Assembly: GCA_947499505.1 (NCBI GenBank)
Contig: CANMOQ010000002.1
Coordinates: 434,001 to 498,000, forward strand
DNA from: an uncultured Erythrobacter sp.
Lineage (GTDB): Bacteria; Pseudomonadota; Alphaproteobacteria; Sphingomonadales; Sphingomonadaceae
Length of the DNA: 64,000 nt
Direction of reading: 5' to 3'
Below, in pieces: positions 35,122 to 44,791 of the stretch (positions within the stretch are counted from its first letter, which is position 1; every line of letters starts with the position of its first letter). The translations under genes were made by a program, and so were the position numbers. The notes beneath the pieces were generated by a model that was given only the letters and a program-made list of their open reading frames with translations, was not told the DNA's origin and ran no database searches.

Positions 35122-36138
35122 ATGCCGGGCATCTTGCTCGAAACTCTTAAAGGAACCAAACAAGAAAAGGTTCCCATTTGGCTGATGAGGCAAGCCGGTA
35201 GGTATTTACCCGAATACAGGGAGTTACGTGCCGAAAAGGGTGGTTTCCTGGAGCTTGTTTACGACAGCGAAGCGGCGGCTGAGATCACGGTTCAGCCCAT
35301 TCGCCGGTTCGGCTTTGACGGGGCCATACTGTTTTCCGATATTCTGATCGTTCCCCATGCGATGGGCCAAGGCCTCGCATTTCTGGCGGGTGAGGGGCCC
35401 AAACTGAGCCCCACTTTGCTGGAGGCGAAGCTTGAGGATTTCACCGCGGCGCCGAAGCGATTTGATCCGATCTATGAGACCGTGCGGCTGACACGCGGCA
35501 TGATCAGCGACGAGGTCACCATGCTCGGTTTTGCGGGCAGTCCGTGGACCGTTGCGACGTACATGATCGCTGGCGAGGGTAGCAAAGATCAGGGACCAGC
35601 GCGTTTGCTCGCGTACCGCGACCCGGCCCGTATGCAGGCAATCTTGGATGCGATCGTTGATGTGACCATCGGGTATCTGCGTGGTCAAATCGACGCCGGG
35701 GCAGAGGCGGTTCAATTGTTCGACAGCTGGGCGGGCAGTCTTGCGCCAGATGAATTTGAGCGCTGGGTTATCGCGCCCAATGCAAAGATCGTTGCAGCGG
35801 TGAAGCAATCCCATCCAGACACGCCGATCATTGGATTTCCGAAGGGTGCGGGCGCGAAACTGCCAAGCTATGCCCGCGAAACCAGGGTCGATGCGATCGG
35901 GATGGATGAGACGCTGGATCCAGACTGGGTCCATTCGGTTTTGCCCGACGGGATGCCGGTCCAGGGCAATTTTGATCCTCTGTTGCTGGAGGCGGGCGGT
36001 GAAGCCGTTGGCGCCCGTGCAAAACTGATCCTGCGCGCCTTTGCTGAGCGTCCGCATGTCTTCAATCTAGGGCATGGCATTGGCCAATTCACGCCGATCG
36101 AGAATGTCGAAAGCTTGCTTGAGACCATTCGGGGCTGA
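35122..36138 (+). CDS. hemE: Uroporphyrinogen decarboxylase
   Basis: 338 residues. Signatures: PIWLMRQAGRYLPEYRELR (substrate Arg residues), ITVQPIRRFGFDGAILFSDI with a catalytic Asp region, GFAGSPWTVATYMIAGEGSK and GHGIGQFTPIENV. It removes four carboxyl groups from uroporphyrinogen III to make coproporphyrinogen III. First gene rightward from the predicted origin; GGAG lies 7 bases before the ATG. hemJ follows after 42 bp. Confidence 0.96.
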   Translation: MPGILLETLKGTKQEKVPIWLMRQAGRYLPEYRELRAEKGGFLELVYDSEAAAEITVQPIRRFGFDGAILFSDILIVPHAMGQGLAFLAGEGPKLSPTLLEAKLEDFTAAPKRFDPIYETVRLTRGMISDEVTMLGFAGSPWTVATYMIAGEGSKDQGPARLLAYRDPARMQAILDAIVDVTIGYLRGQIDAGAEAVQLFDSWAGSLAPDEFERWVIAPNAKIVAAVKQSHPDTPIIGFPKGAGAKLPSYARETRVDAIGMDETLDPDWVHSVLPDGMPVQGNFDPLLLEAGGEAVGARAKLILRAFAERPHVFNLGHGIGQFTPIENVESLLETIRG

Positions 36139-36180
36139 TCAGGGGATGAAATTCACGCCAAGTCTCCCTACACAGACTGC

Positions 36181-36624
36181 ATGCAGAATCCTCTTTCGTT
36201 GATGTACGTGTGGCTCAAGGCAGGCCATGTGATTTTCATGGTGTTTTGGCTGGCGGGGCTGTTCATGCTGCCGCGCCAATGCATCTACATTCTCGACCAC
36301 GCCAGCGGCTCTGAGGGCGAGGCGAAATGGGCCGAGCGTATGGGCAAGCTGCGCAAAATCATCATGACGCCCAGCCTCATAATCGTTTGGGTTTTGGGCC
36401 TGACTTTGGCCTATTCCACCGGCGCATTCACACAAGGCTGGTTCCACGCAAAACTGGCCCTGGTGCTGGTGCTGACGGGCTATCACGGCTGGCTGGTGGG
36501 CCAAACGAAAAAGATGGCGCGCGGCGAGCGACCGCTCACCGAAAAGCAATTGCGCATGTTCGGTGAGGTGCCCGGTCTGATCCTCGTTGTGGTCGTGGTG
36601 CTGGTCTACACACGGCCGTTCTAA
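36181..36624 (+). CDS. hemJ: Protoporphyrinogen IX oxidase HemJ
   Basis: 147 residues, four membrane helices. YVWLKAGHVIFMVFWLAGLFMLPR contains the conserved His expected to bind haem, and the second conserved region is FHAKLALVLVLTGYHGWLVGQTKKM. HemJ oxidises protoporphyrinogen IX in bacteria that lack HemG and HemY and is typical next to hemE in this group. The start codon has no clear ribosome site; an ATG at 36202 is an alternative. Confidence 0.9.
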   Translation: MQNPLSLMYVWLKAGHVIFMVFWLAGLFMLPRQCIYILDHASGSEGEAKWAERMGKLRKIIMTPSLIIVWVLGLTLAYSTGAFTQGWFHAKLALVLVLTGYHGWLVGQTKKMARGERPLTEKQLRMFGEVPGLILVVVVVLVYTRPF

Positions 36625-36834
36625 ACGCGGCGATTGTTGCCCGGTCAGGTTTTCCTCAGACTTATCCTGCGCCTTACACCTGCCTTTCTCAGCCCAGCGG
36701 CAATTCGGTAATTGACCTGAGCGCGCGGCTCTCATATTTTGCAATCCATCAACCCGGCTTTGATGGCGCGGCAATCGCGTTATCAGGTCTGCTTTCTCCA
36801 AGCCCAAGCCTGCTCGCAAATCTGCGATCCGGCA

Positions 36835-36851
36835 CCTCTTTTCAAAAGAGG
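36835..36851 (+). promoter_or_regulatory. Hairpin in the rho leader
   Basis: CCTCTTTT (36835-36842), one-base centre, AAAAGAGG (36844-36851), a perfect 8-bp palindrome 43 bp before the rho ATG, inside a 269-bp leader with C-rich, G-poor stretches (for example 36800-36835). C-rich leaders can host Rho loading and allow autoregulation of rho; this is inference. Confidence 0.35.
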
Positions 36852-36893
36852 CACTGACCCGCCGGCCATCTCCAAGACGGAAACTAAATTACT

Positions 36894-38159
36894 ATGCATC
36901 TTAAAGACTTAAAACTGAAAACCCCCGCCGAACTCGTCCAGATGGCCGAAGAATTGGGCGTTGAAAGTGCCTCGACCATGCGGCGGCAAGATTTGCTGTT
37001 CAGCATTCTGCGCGAGCTGGCCGAAGACGAAGAATACAACGAAGACATCATGGGGATCGGTACGATTGAAGTGCTGCAGGACGGCTTTGGCTTCCTACGT
37101 TCGCCAGATGCGAACTATCTGGCTGGTCCTGGCGATATTTACGTCTCGCCTAACCAGATCCGCAAATGGGGCCTGCGCACGGGCGATACGGTCGAAGGGC
37201 AAATTCGCGCGCCGAAAGAGGGCGAACGTTATTTCGCGCTGACCGATCTCACCAGCGTAAACTTTGAAGACCCAGAAAAGGTGCGGATGCGCACCAATTT
37301 TGATAACCTGACACCGCTGTATCCGGATGAGAAGCTGACGCTCGATCAGGCCGATCCGACGGTCAAAGACAAATCCGCTCGGGTGATCGATATCATCTCA
37401 CCCCAGGGTAAGGGACAGCGCGCATTGATCGTTGCGCCGCCGCGGACTGGTAAAACGGTTCTGCTGCAAAACATTGCCAAGGCGATCACGGACAATCACC
37501 CTGAAGTGCACCTTCTGGTGCTGCTCGTGGATGAGCGCCCGGAAGAAGTCACCGATATGCAGCGTAGTGTTAAGGGCGAGGTGATCTCCTCAACCTTTGA
37601 TGAGCCCGCCAATCGCCACGTTCAAGTGGCTGAAATGGTTATTGAAAAAGCAAAACGCCTGGTCGAGCACAAGAACGATGTGGTGATCCTGCTCGATTCC
37701 ATCACGCGCCTTGGCCGGGCCTACAACACGGTCGTGCCAAGCTCTGGTAAGGTTCTGACCGGCGGTGTTGATGCCAACGCTTTGCAGCGCCCTAAGCGCT
37801 TCTTTGGTGCTGCGCGGAACATTGAGGAGGGCGGCTCGCTTTCCATCATCGCAACGGCGCTGATCGACACCGGCAGCCGGATGGACGAAGTCATCTTTGA
37901 GGAATTCAAAGGCACTGGCAACTCTGAGATCGTGCTGGACCGGAAGGTTGCCGATAAGCGGATCTTCCCGGCGCTCGATGTTGGTAAATCAGGCACGCGT
38001 AAGGAAGAGCTGCTGGTCGAGAAGGACAAGCTCTCCAAAATGTGGGTACTGCGCCGGATCCTGATGCAAATGGGCACGGTCGACGCGATGGAATTCCTGC
38101 TCGACAAGATGAAGGATTCCAAGACCAACGAAGATTTCTTCGAAACGATGAACCAGTAG
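36894..38159 (+). CDS. rho: Transcription termination factor Rho
   Basis: 421 residues. N-terminal Rho_N region ([17 protein letters not shown]), cold-shock-like RNA-binding domain ([23 protein letters not shown] with the [13 protein letters not shown] loop), Walker [12 protein letters not shown], Walker [17 protein letters not shown], and Q- and R-loop regions ([24 protein letters not shown]). The hexamer is an RNA helicase that ends transcription. A BLUF gene starts 15 bp after its stop, so they probably share a transcript. Confidence 0.97.
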   Translation: MHLKDLKLKTPAELVQMAEELGVESASTMRRQDLLFSILRELAEDEEYNEDIMGIGTIEVLQDGFGFLRSPDANYLAGPGDIYVSPNQIRKWGLRTGDTVEGQIRAPKEGERYFALTDLTSVNFEDPEKVRMRTNFDNLTPLYPDEKLTLDQADPTVKDKSARVIDIISPQGKGQRALIVAPPRTGKTVLLQNIAKAITDNHPEVHLLVLLVDERPEEVTDMQRSVKGEVISSTFDEPANRHVQVAEMVIEKAKRLVEHKNDVVILLDSITRLGRAYNTVVPSSGKVLTGGVDANALQRPKRFFGAARNIEEGGSLSIIATALIDTGSRMDEVIFEEFKGTGNSEIVLDRKVADKRIFPALDVGKSGTRKEELLVEKDKLSKMWVLRRILMQMGTVDAMEFLLDKMKDSKTNEDFFETMNQ

Positions 38160-38174
38160 AAGCTGACTGGCGAT

Positions 38175-38567
38175 ATGCTGCGGCAATATCTCTATATCAG
38201 CACCGCGCCGAGCCTTTCGCGTGAGGAAGTGGAGTCGATTTTAAGCAGCAGCGCTCGTAACAATCCCGCACGTGGGGTGACGGGCCTGCTGCTGTATAAT
38301 GGGCGAAACTTCCTCCAGCTGCTTGAGGGGGATGAGGCGGAGCTGGTCGATTTGATGCTGCGGATTTCCTATGATCCGCGCCATTCAGGCGTTTCCTTGC
38401 TTGATCGGCGCAATATCGCTGAACGGGCGTGCTCAGACTGGGCGATGAAGCGGATTTTGATCGCAGAACCGGTTGAAGAGCGGCAGCGCTTGCTCGAGGC
38501 CGAGCTTCCGCAAGGTTTGGACCCTGAAACACGCAAGTTGATTGTGAATTTTGCGGTCTTGAACTGA
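38175..38567 (+). CDS. BLUF-domain blue-light photoreceptor 1
   Basis: 130 residues, nearly all one BLUF domain. Flavin-site residues are in place: Tyr7, Asn30 (SARNNPARGVTG), Gln48 (NFLQLLEGD), Trp89 and Met91 (SDWAM). Such short BLUF proteins bind FAD, respond to blue light and act through protein partners. It starts 15 bp after rho, so light sensing and rho are probably co-expressed. No output domain is present; the last 35 residues may form capping helices. Confidence 0.9.
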   Translation: MLRQYLYISTAPSLSREEVESILSSSARNNPARGVTGLLLYNGRNFLQLLEGDEAELVDLMLRISYDPRHSGVSLLDRRNIAERACSDWAMKRILIAEPVEERQRLLEAELPQGLDPETRKLIVNFAVLN

Positions 38568-38683
38568 ATTTGGCCGGTAAGTTGATGGTTTGGTAAAAGC
38601 TGCCGTCCACAATCTGATTAAGCCGCGTTAACCGATCGTTTTTACTCTGGCGATAATTCATCCTGAACAAAAGGACGAAAGCC

Positions 38684-39088
38684 ATGCGCCAAATCATCTA
38701 CACCAGCGTGCAAACGCCTGAGCTCGGCGAAGGCGGTGTGTTCGAAATTATCCAGACGTCTGTTCGCAATAACGCCGCAAACGAATTGCGTGGTTTTTTG
38801 ATTTATTCAGGCCAATCGTTTTTTCAGGTGCTTGAAGGGCCGGACGATGCGGTCAGCACCATCTTCGAAACAATCTCCAAAGATCCACGCCATATGAATA
38901 TCGAGGTCTTGCGTGACCAACCTGTTCAAAAGACGCATTTTGAACGCTGGGCCATGCAACGGATTGCTGTTCAAAGTGGAGACGATTGGGTAGCCAGTCT
39001 TGGCGCTTTCGAAGGTCCAGTTCGTGAAGCGGGAATTTTGCCTTTCGTAGGGAAGTTTCTCGGATCAAGCTCGGCCAAAGCCGCATAG
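38684..39088 (+). CDS. BLUF-domain blue-light photoreceptor 2
   Basis: 134 residues. A second BLUF domain: Tyr6, RNN at 28-30, Gln48 (SFFQVLEGPDD), Trp89 and Met91 (ERWAMQRI). It is only distantly similar to the neighbouring copy, so it is not a recent duplicate. AAAGGACG precedes the ATG, and a 116-bp gap with its own possible promoter separates it from copy 1. It has a C-terminal extension of ~30 residues without a known domain. Confidence 0.9.
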   Translation: MRQIIYTSVQTPELGEGGVFEIIQTSVRNNAANELRGFLIYSGQSFFQVLEGPDDAVSTIFETISKDPRHMNIEVLRDQPVQKTHFERWAMQRIAVQSGDDWVASLGAFEGPVREAGILPFVGKFLGSSSAKAA

Positions 39089-39106
39089 CAGCGAGCTTTA
39101 ACCTGT

Positions 39107-39520
39107 TTAACCCGCTGTCCTTTGTGCTTCCAACTGTTTGCCCATCATTTCCCAAACCTTGTTGACAGCTTTCAGCGGTCTCACCATGACTTTGAAATCT
39201 TTGATCTTTCCTTCTTCGTCGAAGGTGATCATGTCTATACCGTTCACTTTGATGCCGTCCATCTCGGTCTCAAATTCGAGCACAGCAGTGTTGTCGGCCA
39301 CGACTTCGCGAATATAGTGAAAACTGGCGTTGCCGAGCGTCTGGCCCGCCGCGGAAAGATAGGCGACCACGATAGCGCGCCCCTCTTGTGGCGTGTGCAC
39401 CACCGGGGAGTGAAAAACCGCGTCTTCGTGCATGATACTGGCCAATTCAGACGCTTTGCTGCCGTTTTCGGCGATTTGATGCCATCTTTTGAGGGCGTCA
39501 TGGGCGGTCATGCTTGTCAT
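39107..39520 (-). CDS. SnoaL/NTF2-like nuclear transport factor 2 family protein
   Basis: 137 residues. Cone-shaped NTF2 fold pattern: helix ALKRWHQIAENGSKASELASIMHEDAVFHSP, later AVLEFETEMDGIKVNGIDMITFDEEGKIKDFKVMVRPL, as in SnoaL-like and steroid-isomerase-like proteins. No catalytic set can be assigned. The start is uncertain; ATG at 39520 gives the usual length, but no strong ribosome site is visible. It converges on the second BLUF gene, 18 bp away. Confidence 0.75.
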   Translation of the reverse strand: MTSMTAHDALKRWHQIAENGSKASELASIMHEDAVFHSPVVHTPQEGRAIVVAYLSAAGQTLGNASFHYIREVVADNTAVLEFETEMDGIKVNGIDMITFDEEGKIKDFKVMVRPLKAVNKVWEMMGKQLEAQRTAG

Positions 39521-39669
39521 ATCGGAAGGCGTCCCTGAGTCATTAATTTCGTTTGGCGTCCGGTTGATACTATGCATTGCGCTTCGCCAATGCCAAACCA
39601 AATGTTACAGCGCAAAGCAGAGCATAAATGCCAGGGCGATGGGCCCCGTGAGGATGGAGAGTACACCCA

Positions 39670-39945
39670 ATGAAGGTCAATATTGAGATTGATTGCACGC
39701 CAGAAGAAGCGCGCAGCTTCATGGGCCTGCCTGATGTGACGGAAGCCAACAACGCTTACGTAGACAACATCACCAAAGCGATGAAGGGCGTAAGCAGCCC
39801 TGACCAATTGCAGGAATATGCTCAGGCTTTGGCGCCCATGGGTCAGATGGGGCTGAAGATGTTCCAGAACTTTGTTGAGAATGGCATGCGGGCAGGGGCG
39901 ATGGGCGGATCGCCGCGTTCCAAAAAAGACAAACCAGACGACTAA
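39670..39945 (+). CDS. DUF6489 family protein
   Basis: 91 residues. MKVNIEIDCTPEEARSFMGLPDV and the following YVDNITKAMKG, LAPMGQMGLKMFQNFVENG match a small alphaproteobacterial family of unknown function that often precedes mnmE. It is hydrophilic with an amphipathic helix near 55-70. GAGAG lies upstream of the ATG, and mnmE starts 37 bp after its stop, so the two may be co-transcribed. Confidence 0.85.
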   Translation: MKVNIEIDCTPEEARSFMGLPDVTEANNAYVDNITKAMKGVSSPDQLQEYAQALAPMGQMGLKMFQNFVENGMRAGAMGGSPRSKKDKPDD

Positions 39946-39982
39946 ACCATTGAATACACTGTTTTACTCAGGCCTGCATTGA

Positions 39983-41260
39983 ATGAGTGACACCATCTTT
40001 GCGACTTCCAGCGGTGCGCCTCCCGCTGCGATTGGTGTCATCAGGATTAGCGGCCCTGAAGCAGCGTCTGCGTTGCGAAGATTAGCTGGGCGAGACTTCA
40101 TTCCGCGTCGCGCATCACTTGCGACATTGCGAGACGCGGATGGTGGGCCGCTCGATCAGGCTCTGGTTCTGTGGTTTCCCGGGCCTGCAACGGCAACTGG
40201 CGAGGATCTGGCGGAACTGCATTGCCACGGGGGCAGGGCGGTCTTGGCTGCTGTTTGCAATGCTTTGGAAGCGATTCCGGGCCTTCGAGCTGCGGAGGCT
40301 GGCGAATTCACCCGGCGTGCGTTTGCGAATGGACGAATTGATTTGGCCGAAGCGGAGGGGTTGGGAGAACTGCTCAGCGCTGAGACGGAGCTTCAGCGGA
40401 CAGCTGCTATCCAAATGGCGGGCGGTGCGTTTTCGGCCCAAGTGGAGGGATGGCGCACATCCGTTTTGCGGCTTTCAGCGCAATTGGAGGCAGCGCTCGA
40501 CTTTTCGGATGAGGACGATGTGTCAGAATTGCCCCCGCAGTTCGCGGAAGGCATCGGGGTGTTGTCGCAAGAGCTGGACAAATGGCTCAGCCGCCCGCGA
40601 GCAGAGAAATTGGGCGAGGGCTACCGAGTGGTGCTCGCCGGTCCGCCCAATTCCGGCAAATCCACGCTGTTTAACGCTCTGATTGAGAGCGAGGCGGCGA
40701 TCACGTCCGACATCGCCGGTACGACGCGAGATGTTATTGAGCGGAACGTTGGAATTGGGAGCGTCCCATTTAGTTTCGTAGATACGGCGGGCCTTAGAGA
40801 AGAGAGCGAGGATGCAATCGAGCGGATCGGTATCGACCGCGCCCGTGAGCAGCTTGAGCGGGCGGATACAATCCTATGGCTTGGGCCAGAGGGCGAGGGA
40901 CCCGATGGCGCTTGGGAAGTGGCGGCCAAGAGCGACGCGGATGATTATCAGGTGAAGCCCTCCGCCGATTACGTGTTGTCGGCGACCACAGGTGCGGGTG
41001 TCGACGAACTAAAGCAAGGTTTGGTCGCCGCGGCGAGGGCGGCTTTGCCGAAGCCCGGCGAAGCAGCGCTGAATGCAAGGCAACATTCAGTCTTATCGGA
41101 CGCCGCTCAGGCACTGCGCGGGGCGATTGGTCAACATGATCCGCTATTGTGCGCAGAGGAGCTAAGACAGGCTCGAGGCGCGTTTGACAGGCTTGTTGGT
41201 CGCACGACCACGGAAGATATGCTGGACACGCTGTTTGGGCGTTTTTGCATCGGGAAATAG
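39983..41260 (+). CDS. mnmE: tRNA uridine-5-carboxymethylaminomethyl modification GTPase MnmE
   Basis: 425 residues. N-terminal folate-binding domain (TIFATSSGAPPAAIGVIRISGP), G domain with G1 GPPNSGKSTLFN, G2 TTRD, G3 DTAGLRE and the expected C-terminal CIGK, whose Cys is needed for activity. The protein works with MnmG to modify the wobble uridine of several tRNAs. The NKxD motif is not obvious (the stretch reads AAKSDADDY), with SATTGAG as the G5 loop. Confidence 0.95.
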   Translation: MSDTIFATSSGAPPAAIGVIRISGPEAASALRRLAGRDFIPRRASLATLRDADGGPLDQALVLWFPGPATATGEDLAELHCHGGRAVLAAVCNALEAIPGLRAAEAGEFTRRAFANGRIDLAEAEGLGELLSAETELQRTAAIQMAGGAFSAQVEGWRTSVLRLSAQLEAALDFSDEDDVSELPPQFAEGIGVLSQELDKWLSRPRAEKLGEGYRVVLAGPPNSGKSTLFNALIESEAAITSDIAGTTRDVIERNVGIGSVPFSFVDTAGLREESEDAIERIGIDRAREQLERADTILWLGPEGEGPDGAWEVAAKSDADDYQVKPSADYVLSATTGAGVDELKQGLVAAARAALPKPGEAALNARQHSVLSDAAQALRGAIGQHDPLLCAEELRQARGAFDRLVGRTTTEDMLDTLFGRFCIGK

Positions 41261-41325
41261 GCTTCTCGACAGAGAAAGACCTGCACTCTTCGCGCTTCGC
41301 TAGACGAATTGGTCAAACCGAGCGG

Positions 41326-41341
41326 TGTTTCACGTGAAACA
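41326..41341. other. parS centromere site 1
   Basis: TGTTTCACGTGAAACA, a perfect 16-bp palindrome identical to the canonical ParB-binding site. It lies in the 120-bp gap between mnmE and mnmG, 3.4 kb from parB and 6.2 kb from the predicted origin. Confidence 0.92.
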
Positions 41342-41380
41342 GCTTTGACCCAAGCCGCGTGACACCCTATCTGGCGCAGC

Positions 41381-43246
41381 ATGCATAGCTTTGATGTCCT
41401 GGTTATTGGCGGCGGTCACGCCGGTGTGGAGGCTGCCTGTGGGGCGGCCCGCATGGGTGCGCGCACTGGGCTGGTGAGTTTCGATCTCGGGGCTATCGGG
41501 GCGATGAGCTGCAATCCGGCAATTGGCGGGCTGGGCAAGGGCCATCTGGTCCGCGAAGTCGATGCGCTCGACGGCGTGATTGGCCGGGCAGCGGATGCGG
41601 GCGCAATTCACTATCGCATGCTCAACCGTTCCAAGGGTAGCGCCGTCTGGGGTCCGCGCGTTCAAGCGGACCGGGTGCTGTTCAAAGCTGAAGTTCAGCG
41701 GATCGTTAAAGCGCAATCCAACCTCACGCTGATCGCGGGGGAGGCTGCTGCACTCCGGTTAGAGGGCGGACATGTTGCTGGTTTAGAGCTTGCTGATGGC
41801 ACGGCGCTGGATGCGCCGCGCGTTATCCTTTGCACCGGCACGTTTCTTGGCGGGACTTTGTTTCGGGGCGAAGAGCGGTTTACTGGCGGACGCATTGGTG
41901 AAAATTCCGCTCAGCGTTTGGCTGAGCAATTGCGCAGCGCGGATCTGCCTATGGCGCGGCTCAAGACGGGTACGCCGCCGCGAATTGACGGACGCACGAT
42001 TGATTGGGCTGTTTTGCCCGAGCAAGCTTCCGATGATGAGAGCTGGACCATGTCCGCGCTCACCGAAAAGCGCGCGAACCCCCAGGTGTTTTGCGCGATC
42101 ACGCGGACTACGGAAGCGGCGCATGACGCTATTCGCGCGAACCTGCACCGCTCTCCGCTGTTTTCGGGAGCAATTGACGCGGCGGGCCCGCGCTATTGCC
42201 CTTCCATTGAGGACAAGATTCACCGGTTCGGCGATCGCGATGGGCATCAGGTGTTCCTGGAGCCGGAAGGGCTGAACACGCATTTAGTCTATCCGAATGG
42301 GATCAGCACGTCCCTGCCGGTCGATGTTCAGCACGATATGGTTCGCGCAATGGCCGGTCTGTCTCAGGCGGAGATCGTTGAACCCGGCTATGCAGTGGAA
42401 TATGACCACATTGACCCACGTGCGCTGACGCCTGACCTCCAGCTGCGAGCCATCCCAGGCCTTTATTGCGCTGGCCAAATCAACGGGACGACAGGTTATG
42501 AGGAAGCTGCTGCACAGGGGTTGATTGCAGGCCTTAATGCGGCTTCTGCCAAGACTGACCACGAGGCACCGGTTCTGGATCGCGCCAATTCTTACATTGC
42601 GGTGATGGTAGACGACCTCACTCTGCAAGGGGTAAGTGAGCCGTATCGGATGCTCACTTCGCGGGCAGAATACCGCTTACGTCTGAGGGCTAACAACGCT
42701 TCGACCCGTCTTACGACGTTGGGCATTGATGCTGGGTGCGTTGCGGCCGAGCGCTCCGAATGGTTCGAGCAGCGAGAGGCTGTTCGAAAGGTATTGGGGC
42801 CTCTGTTTGCGCAAAAGCTCCATTCGAAAGATCTGGCGGATGCGGGCCTTCCCGTTCGGCGTGATGGCGGTGAAAAGCCCGTCTCAGAGTGGCTTCGCCA
42901 TGACGGTGTTGAATTTGCAGATCTGCTGCCATGGGTCGATGCGGAACTCGCCCAGGTGCTTCATACTAACGCTGATCTCGCTGATGAGATGGCCGAGGAT
43001 TCGGCATATGAGCCTTACCTTGCGCGTCAGGACGCGGAGCTCCGAGATTTGCGTGCGAGTGAGAATCTGGCGCTCGCAGGGGATTTCCCATTTGCTGAGG
43101 TTCCGGGGCTCTCTTCAGAGATGATCGAACGGCTGACCTCTGCGAGCCCACCAACGCTGGCCGCTGCGGGTCGTGTGCCAGGTGTTACGCCCGCGGCTCT
43201 GTCGGCGTTGTTGGTTTATGCGCGTCGGTGGCAAACGGCCGCATGA
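41381..43246 (+). CDS. mnmG: tRNA uridine-5-carboxymethylaminomethyl modification enzyme MnmG
   Basis: 621 residues. FAD-binding [20 protein letters not shown] at the N-terminus, [21 protein letters not shown], a second dinucleotide region [12 protein letters not shown], and [22 protein letters not shown]. MnmG (GidA) supplies the flavin chemistry for MnmE-dependent wobble modification. Its stop overlaps the rsmG start (ATGA). A parS site lies 40 bp upstream of its ATG. Confidence 0.96.
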   Translation: MHSFDVLVIGGGHAGVEAACGAARMGARTGLVSFDLGAIGAMSCNPAIGGLGKGHLVREVDALDGVIGRAADAGAIHYRMLNRSKGSAVWGPRVQADRVLFKAEVQRIVKAQSNLTLIAGEAAALRLEGGHVAGLELADGTALDAPRVILCTGTFLGGTLFRGEERFTGGRIGENSAQRLAEQLRSADLPMARLKTGTPPRIDGRTIDWAVLPEQASDDESWTMSALTEKRANPQVFCAITRTTEAAHDAIRANLHRSPLFSGAIDAAGPRYCPSIEDKIHRFGDRDGHQVFLEPEGLNTHLVYPNGISTSLPVDVQHDMVRAMAGLSQAEIVEPGYAVEYDHIDPRALTPDLQLRAIPGLYCAGQINGTTGYEEAAAQGLIAGLNAASAKTDHEAPVLDRANSYIAVMVDDLTLQGVSEPYRMLTSRAEYRLRLRANNASTRLTTLGIDAGCVAAERSEWFEQREAVRKVLGPLFAQKLHSKDLADAGLPVRRDGGEKPVSEWLRHDGVEFADLLPWVDAELAQVLHTNADLADEMAEDSAYEPYLARQDAELRDLRASENLALAGDFPFAEVPGLSSEMIERLTSASPPTLAAAGRVPGVTPAALSALLVYARRWQTAA

Positions 43247-43884
43247 GTGATCACGTCATTATCGAGACCGAAGAGCAGGCACGCGCGTTTGTTGGAGAGT
43301 GGGGCGATGCCGCGGCGATCGAGCGATTGGAGCGTTTCTCTGCCCTTCTTCTCGCTGAAAACAAACAACAAAACCTGATTTCGAAGCCTTCAGAAAGTCA
43401 GCTTTGGCAACGTCACATTGCTGACAGCGTTCAGCTTTTGCAGCATGTTTCACGTGAAACACGCGAAGATCGCACCGGAACTCCATGGCTCGATCTGGGA
43501 ACAGGCGCAGGCTTTCCGGGGATAATTTTGGCTAGTTTGTTACCTAACATCCCGATGGTTTTGGTCGAATCTCGGGCCCGCCGTGTCGAGTTTCTGGAGC
43601 ATGTAGTCAGTGAACTAGATCTCAAGCGATGCCGTGTGGTGGGTGAGCGTCTGGAAAAGATAAAACCATTTCCAGTCAATGTGATAACAGCACGTGCCTT
43701 CGCACCGCTTGATAAGCTTCTGCGCCTTTCGCAACCGTTTTGCACCGCGCATACGCGCTACGTTCTCCCCAAAGGCCGCTCCGCATCGGATGAGTTGGCT
43801 GGGCTAAAAGCTCGCAATCGGCGGAAGTTCCACGTGGAACAATCATTGACCGATCGCGACGCAGGCATCATCGTAAATTTGTAA
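43243..43884 (+). CDS. rsmG: 16S rRNA m7G527 methyltransferase
   Basis: 213 residues. [28 protein letters not shown] is the substrate-facing region and [16 protein letters not shown] the SAM-binding loop. RsmG methylates G527 of 16S rRNA. The start at 43243 overlaps the mnmG stop by 4 bp. Two parS palindromes lie within the coding sequence, so the DNA does double duty as part of the centromere. Confidence 0.95.
   Translation: MSDHVIIETEEQARAFVGEWGDAAAIERLERFSALLLAENKQQNLISKPSESQLWQRHIADSVQLLQHVSRETREDRTGTPWLDLGTGAGFPGIILASLLPNIPMVLVESRARRVEFLEHVVSELDLKRCRVVGERLEKIKPFPVNVITARAFAPLDKLLRLSQPFCTAHTRYVLPKGRSASDELAGLKARNRRKFHVEQSLTDRDAGIIVNL
43446..43461. other. parS centromere site 2 (inside rsmG)
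   Basis: TGTTTCACGTGAAACA again, a perfect palindrome identical to site 1, embedded in rsmG codons for HVSRET. Selection at the DNA level likely constrains this segment. Confidence 0.92.
43826..43841. other. parS-like centromere site 3 (inside rsmG 3' end)
   Basis: AGTTCCACGTGGAACA: the 14-bp core GTTCCACGTGGAAC is a perfect palindrome. It combines both half-site variants seen in bacterial parS (GTTCCACG and CGTGGAAC). It lies 43 bp before the rsmG stop and 174 bp before parA. Confidence 0.8.
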
Positions 43885-43892
43885 GTTGAGAT

Positions 43893-43926
43893 CGCCGCAT
43901 CGAATAGCTTCGTTTGCGGCGGTTTT
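43893..43926 (+). terminator. Rho-independent terminator of mnmG-rsmG
   Basis: CGCCGCA (43893-43899) pairs with TGCGGCG (43915-43921), followed by GTTTTAG. It lies 8 bp after the rsmG stop and separates it from parA, which therefore probably has its own promoter. Confidence 0.65.
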
Positions 43927-44014
43927 AGACTCACTTGAGCGCAAATCCTCCGCAATTGGCGGCTTTTGTGCTTAGAGTTTTGCTGGTTCGAGCACGAATA
44001 AGGAACGCGCTAAG

Positions 44015-44791
44015 ATGCTGACAATCGCCATTGCAAACCAGAAGGGAGGGGTTGGGAAGACGACCACTGCCATCAATATTGCAACAGCGATGGCGGCAAC
44101 GGGGTGGCGGACCCTACTGATTGACCTTGATCCCCAGGGCAATGCGTCGACCGGCATGGGCGTCGATGCCAGTGATCGCGGCCTCTCGAGCTATGACCTC
44201 TTGGTTGATGAAATTGCTTTGGAAGATGCAGTCGTTCCGACCAGCATTCCAGGCTTGGACTTGGTTCCGGCTACGGTTGATTTGAGCGGCGCGGAGGTTG
44301 AGCTCGTTTCTGTCGAAGAGCGGACCGGGCGGCTCAAAGCAGCGCTGGCCAATCACGGCGAGCACGATATTTGCTTTATCGACTGTCCGCCGTCCTTGGG
44401 TCTGCTGACTCTCAATGCTCTATGCGCGGCTGATACTCTGCTCGTCCCATTGCAATGTGAGTTCTTCGCGCTCGAAGGTCTCAGTCAATTGCTCCAGACG
44501 GTCGAACGCATCCAACAGCGTTTCAATCCTGACTTGGGCATTATTGGCGTGGCGCTCACGATGTTTGACCGCCGCAATCGGTTGACCGATCAAGTTGCTG
44601 ACGATGTGCGTGATTGCCTTGGCAATTTGGTGTTTGAGACGGTCATTCCGCGCAACGTACGTTTGTCCGAAGCGCCCAGCCACGGGCTGCCCGCGCTTGT
44701 TTATGACCATTCTTGTACGGGCAGCCGCGCGTACATCGCGTTAGCTCGCGAATTAATCGGACGATTCCCGCCAGAAAGGAAAGCCGCATGA
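44015..44791 (+). CDS. parA: Chromosome partitioning ATPase ParA
   Basis: 258 residues. Deviant Walker A KGGVGKTTTAIN at residues ~10-21, IDLDPQGNASTGMGV, and FIDCPPSLGLLTLNAL. ParA binds DNA non-specifically with ATP and moves ParB-parS complexes to the poles. It has the signature of chromosomal ParA (Soj) rather than plasmid type Ia because it lacks a long N-terminal DNA-binding domain. It is coupled to parB by an ATGA overlap. Confidence 0.96.
   Translation: MLTIAIANQKGGVGKTTTAINIATAMAATGWRTLLIDLDPQGNASTGMGVDASDRGLSSYDLLVDEIALEDAVVPTSIPGLDLVPATVDLSGAEVELVSVEERTGRLKAALANHGEHDICFIDCPPSLGLLTLNALCAADTLLVPLQCEFFALEGLSQLLQTVERIQQRFNPDLGIIGVALTMFDRRNRLTDQVADDVRDCLGNLVFETVIPRNVRLSEAPSHGLPALVYDHSCTGSRAYIALARELIGRFPPERKAA

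Noticed and set aside
38618..38631. TTAA-N6-TTAA upstream of the second BLUF gene as a CtrA site
   Set aside because: The CtrA consensus needs a 7-base spacer; with 6 the match is weak and no second feature supports it.
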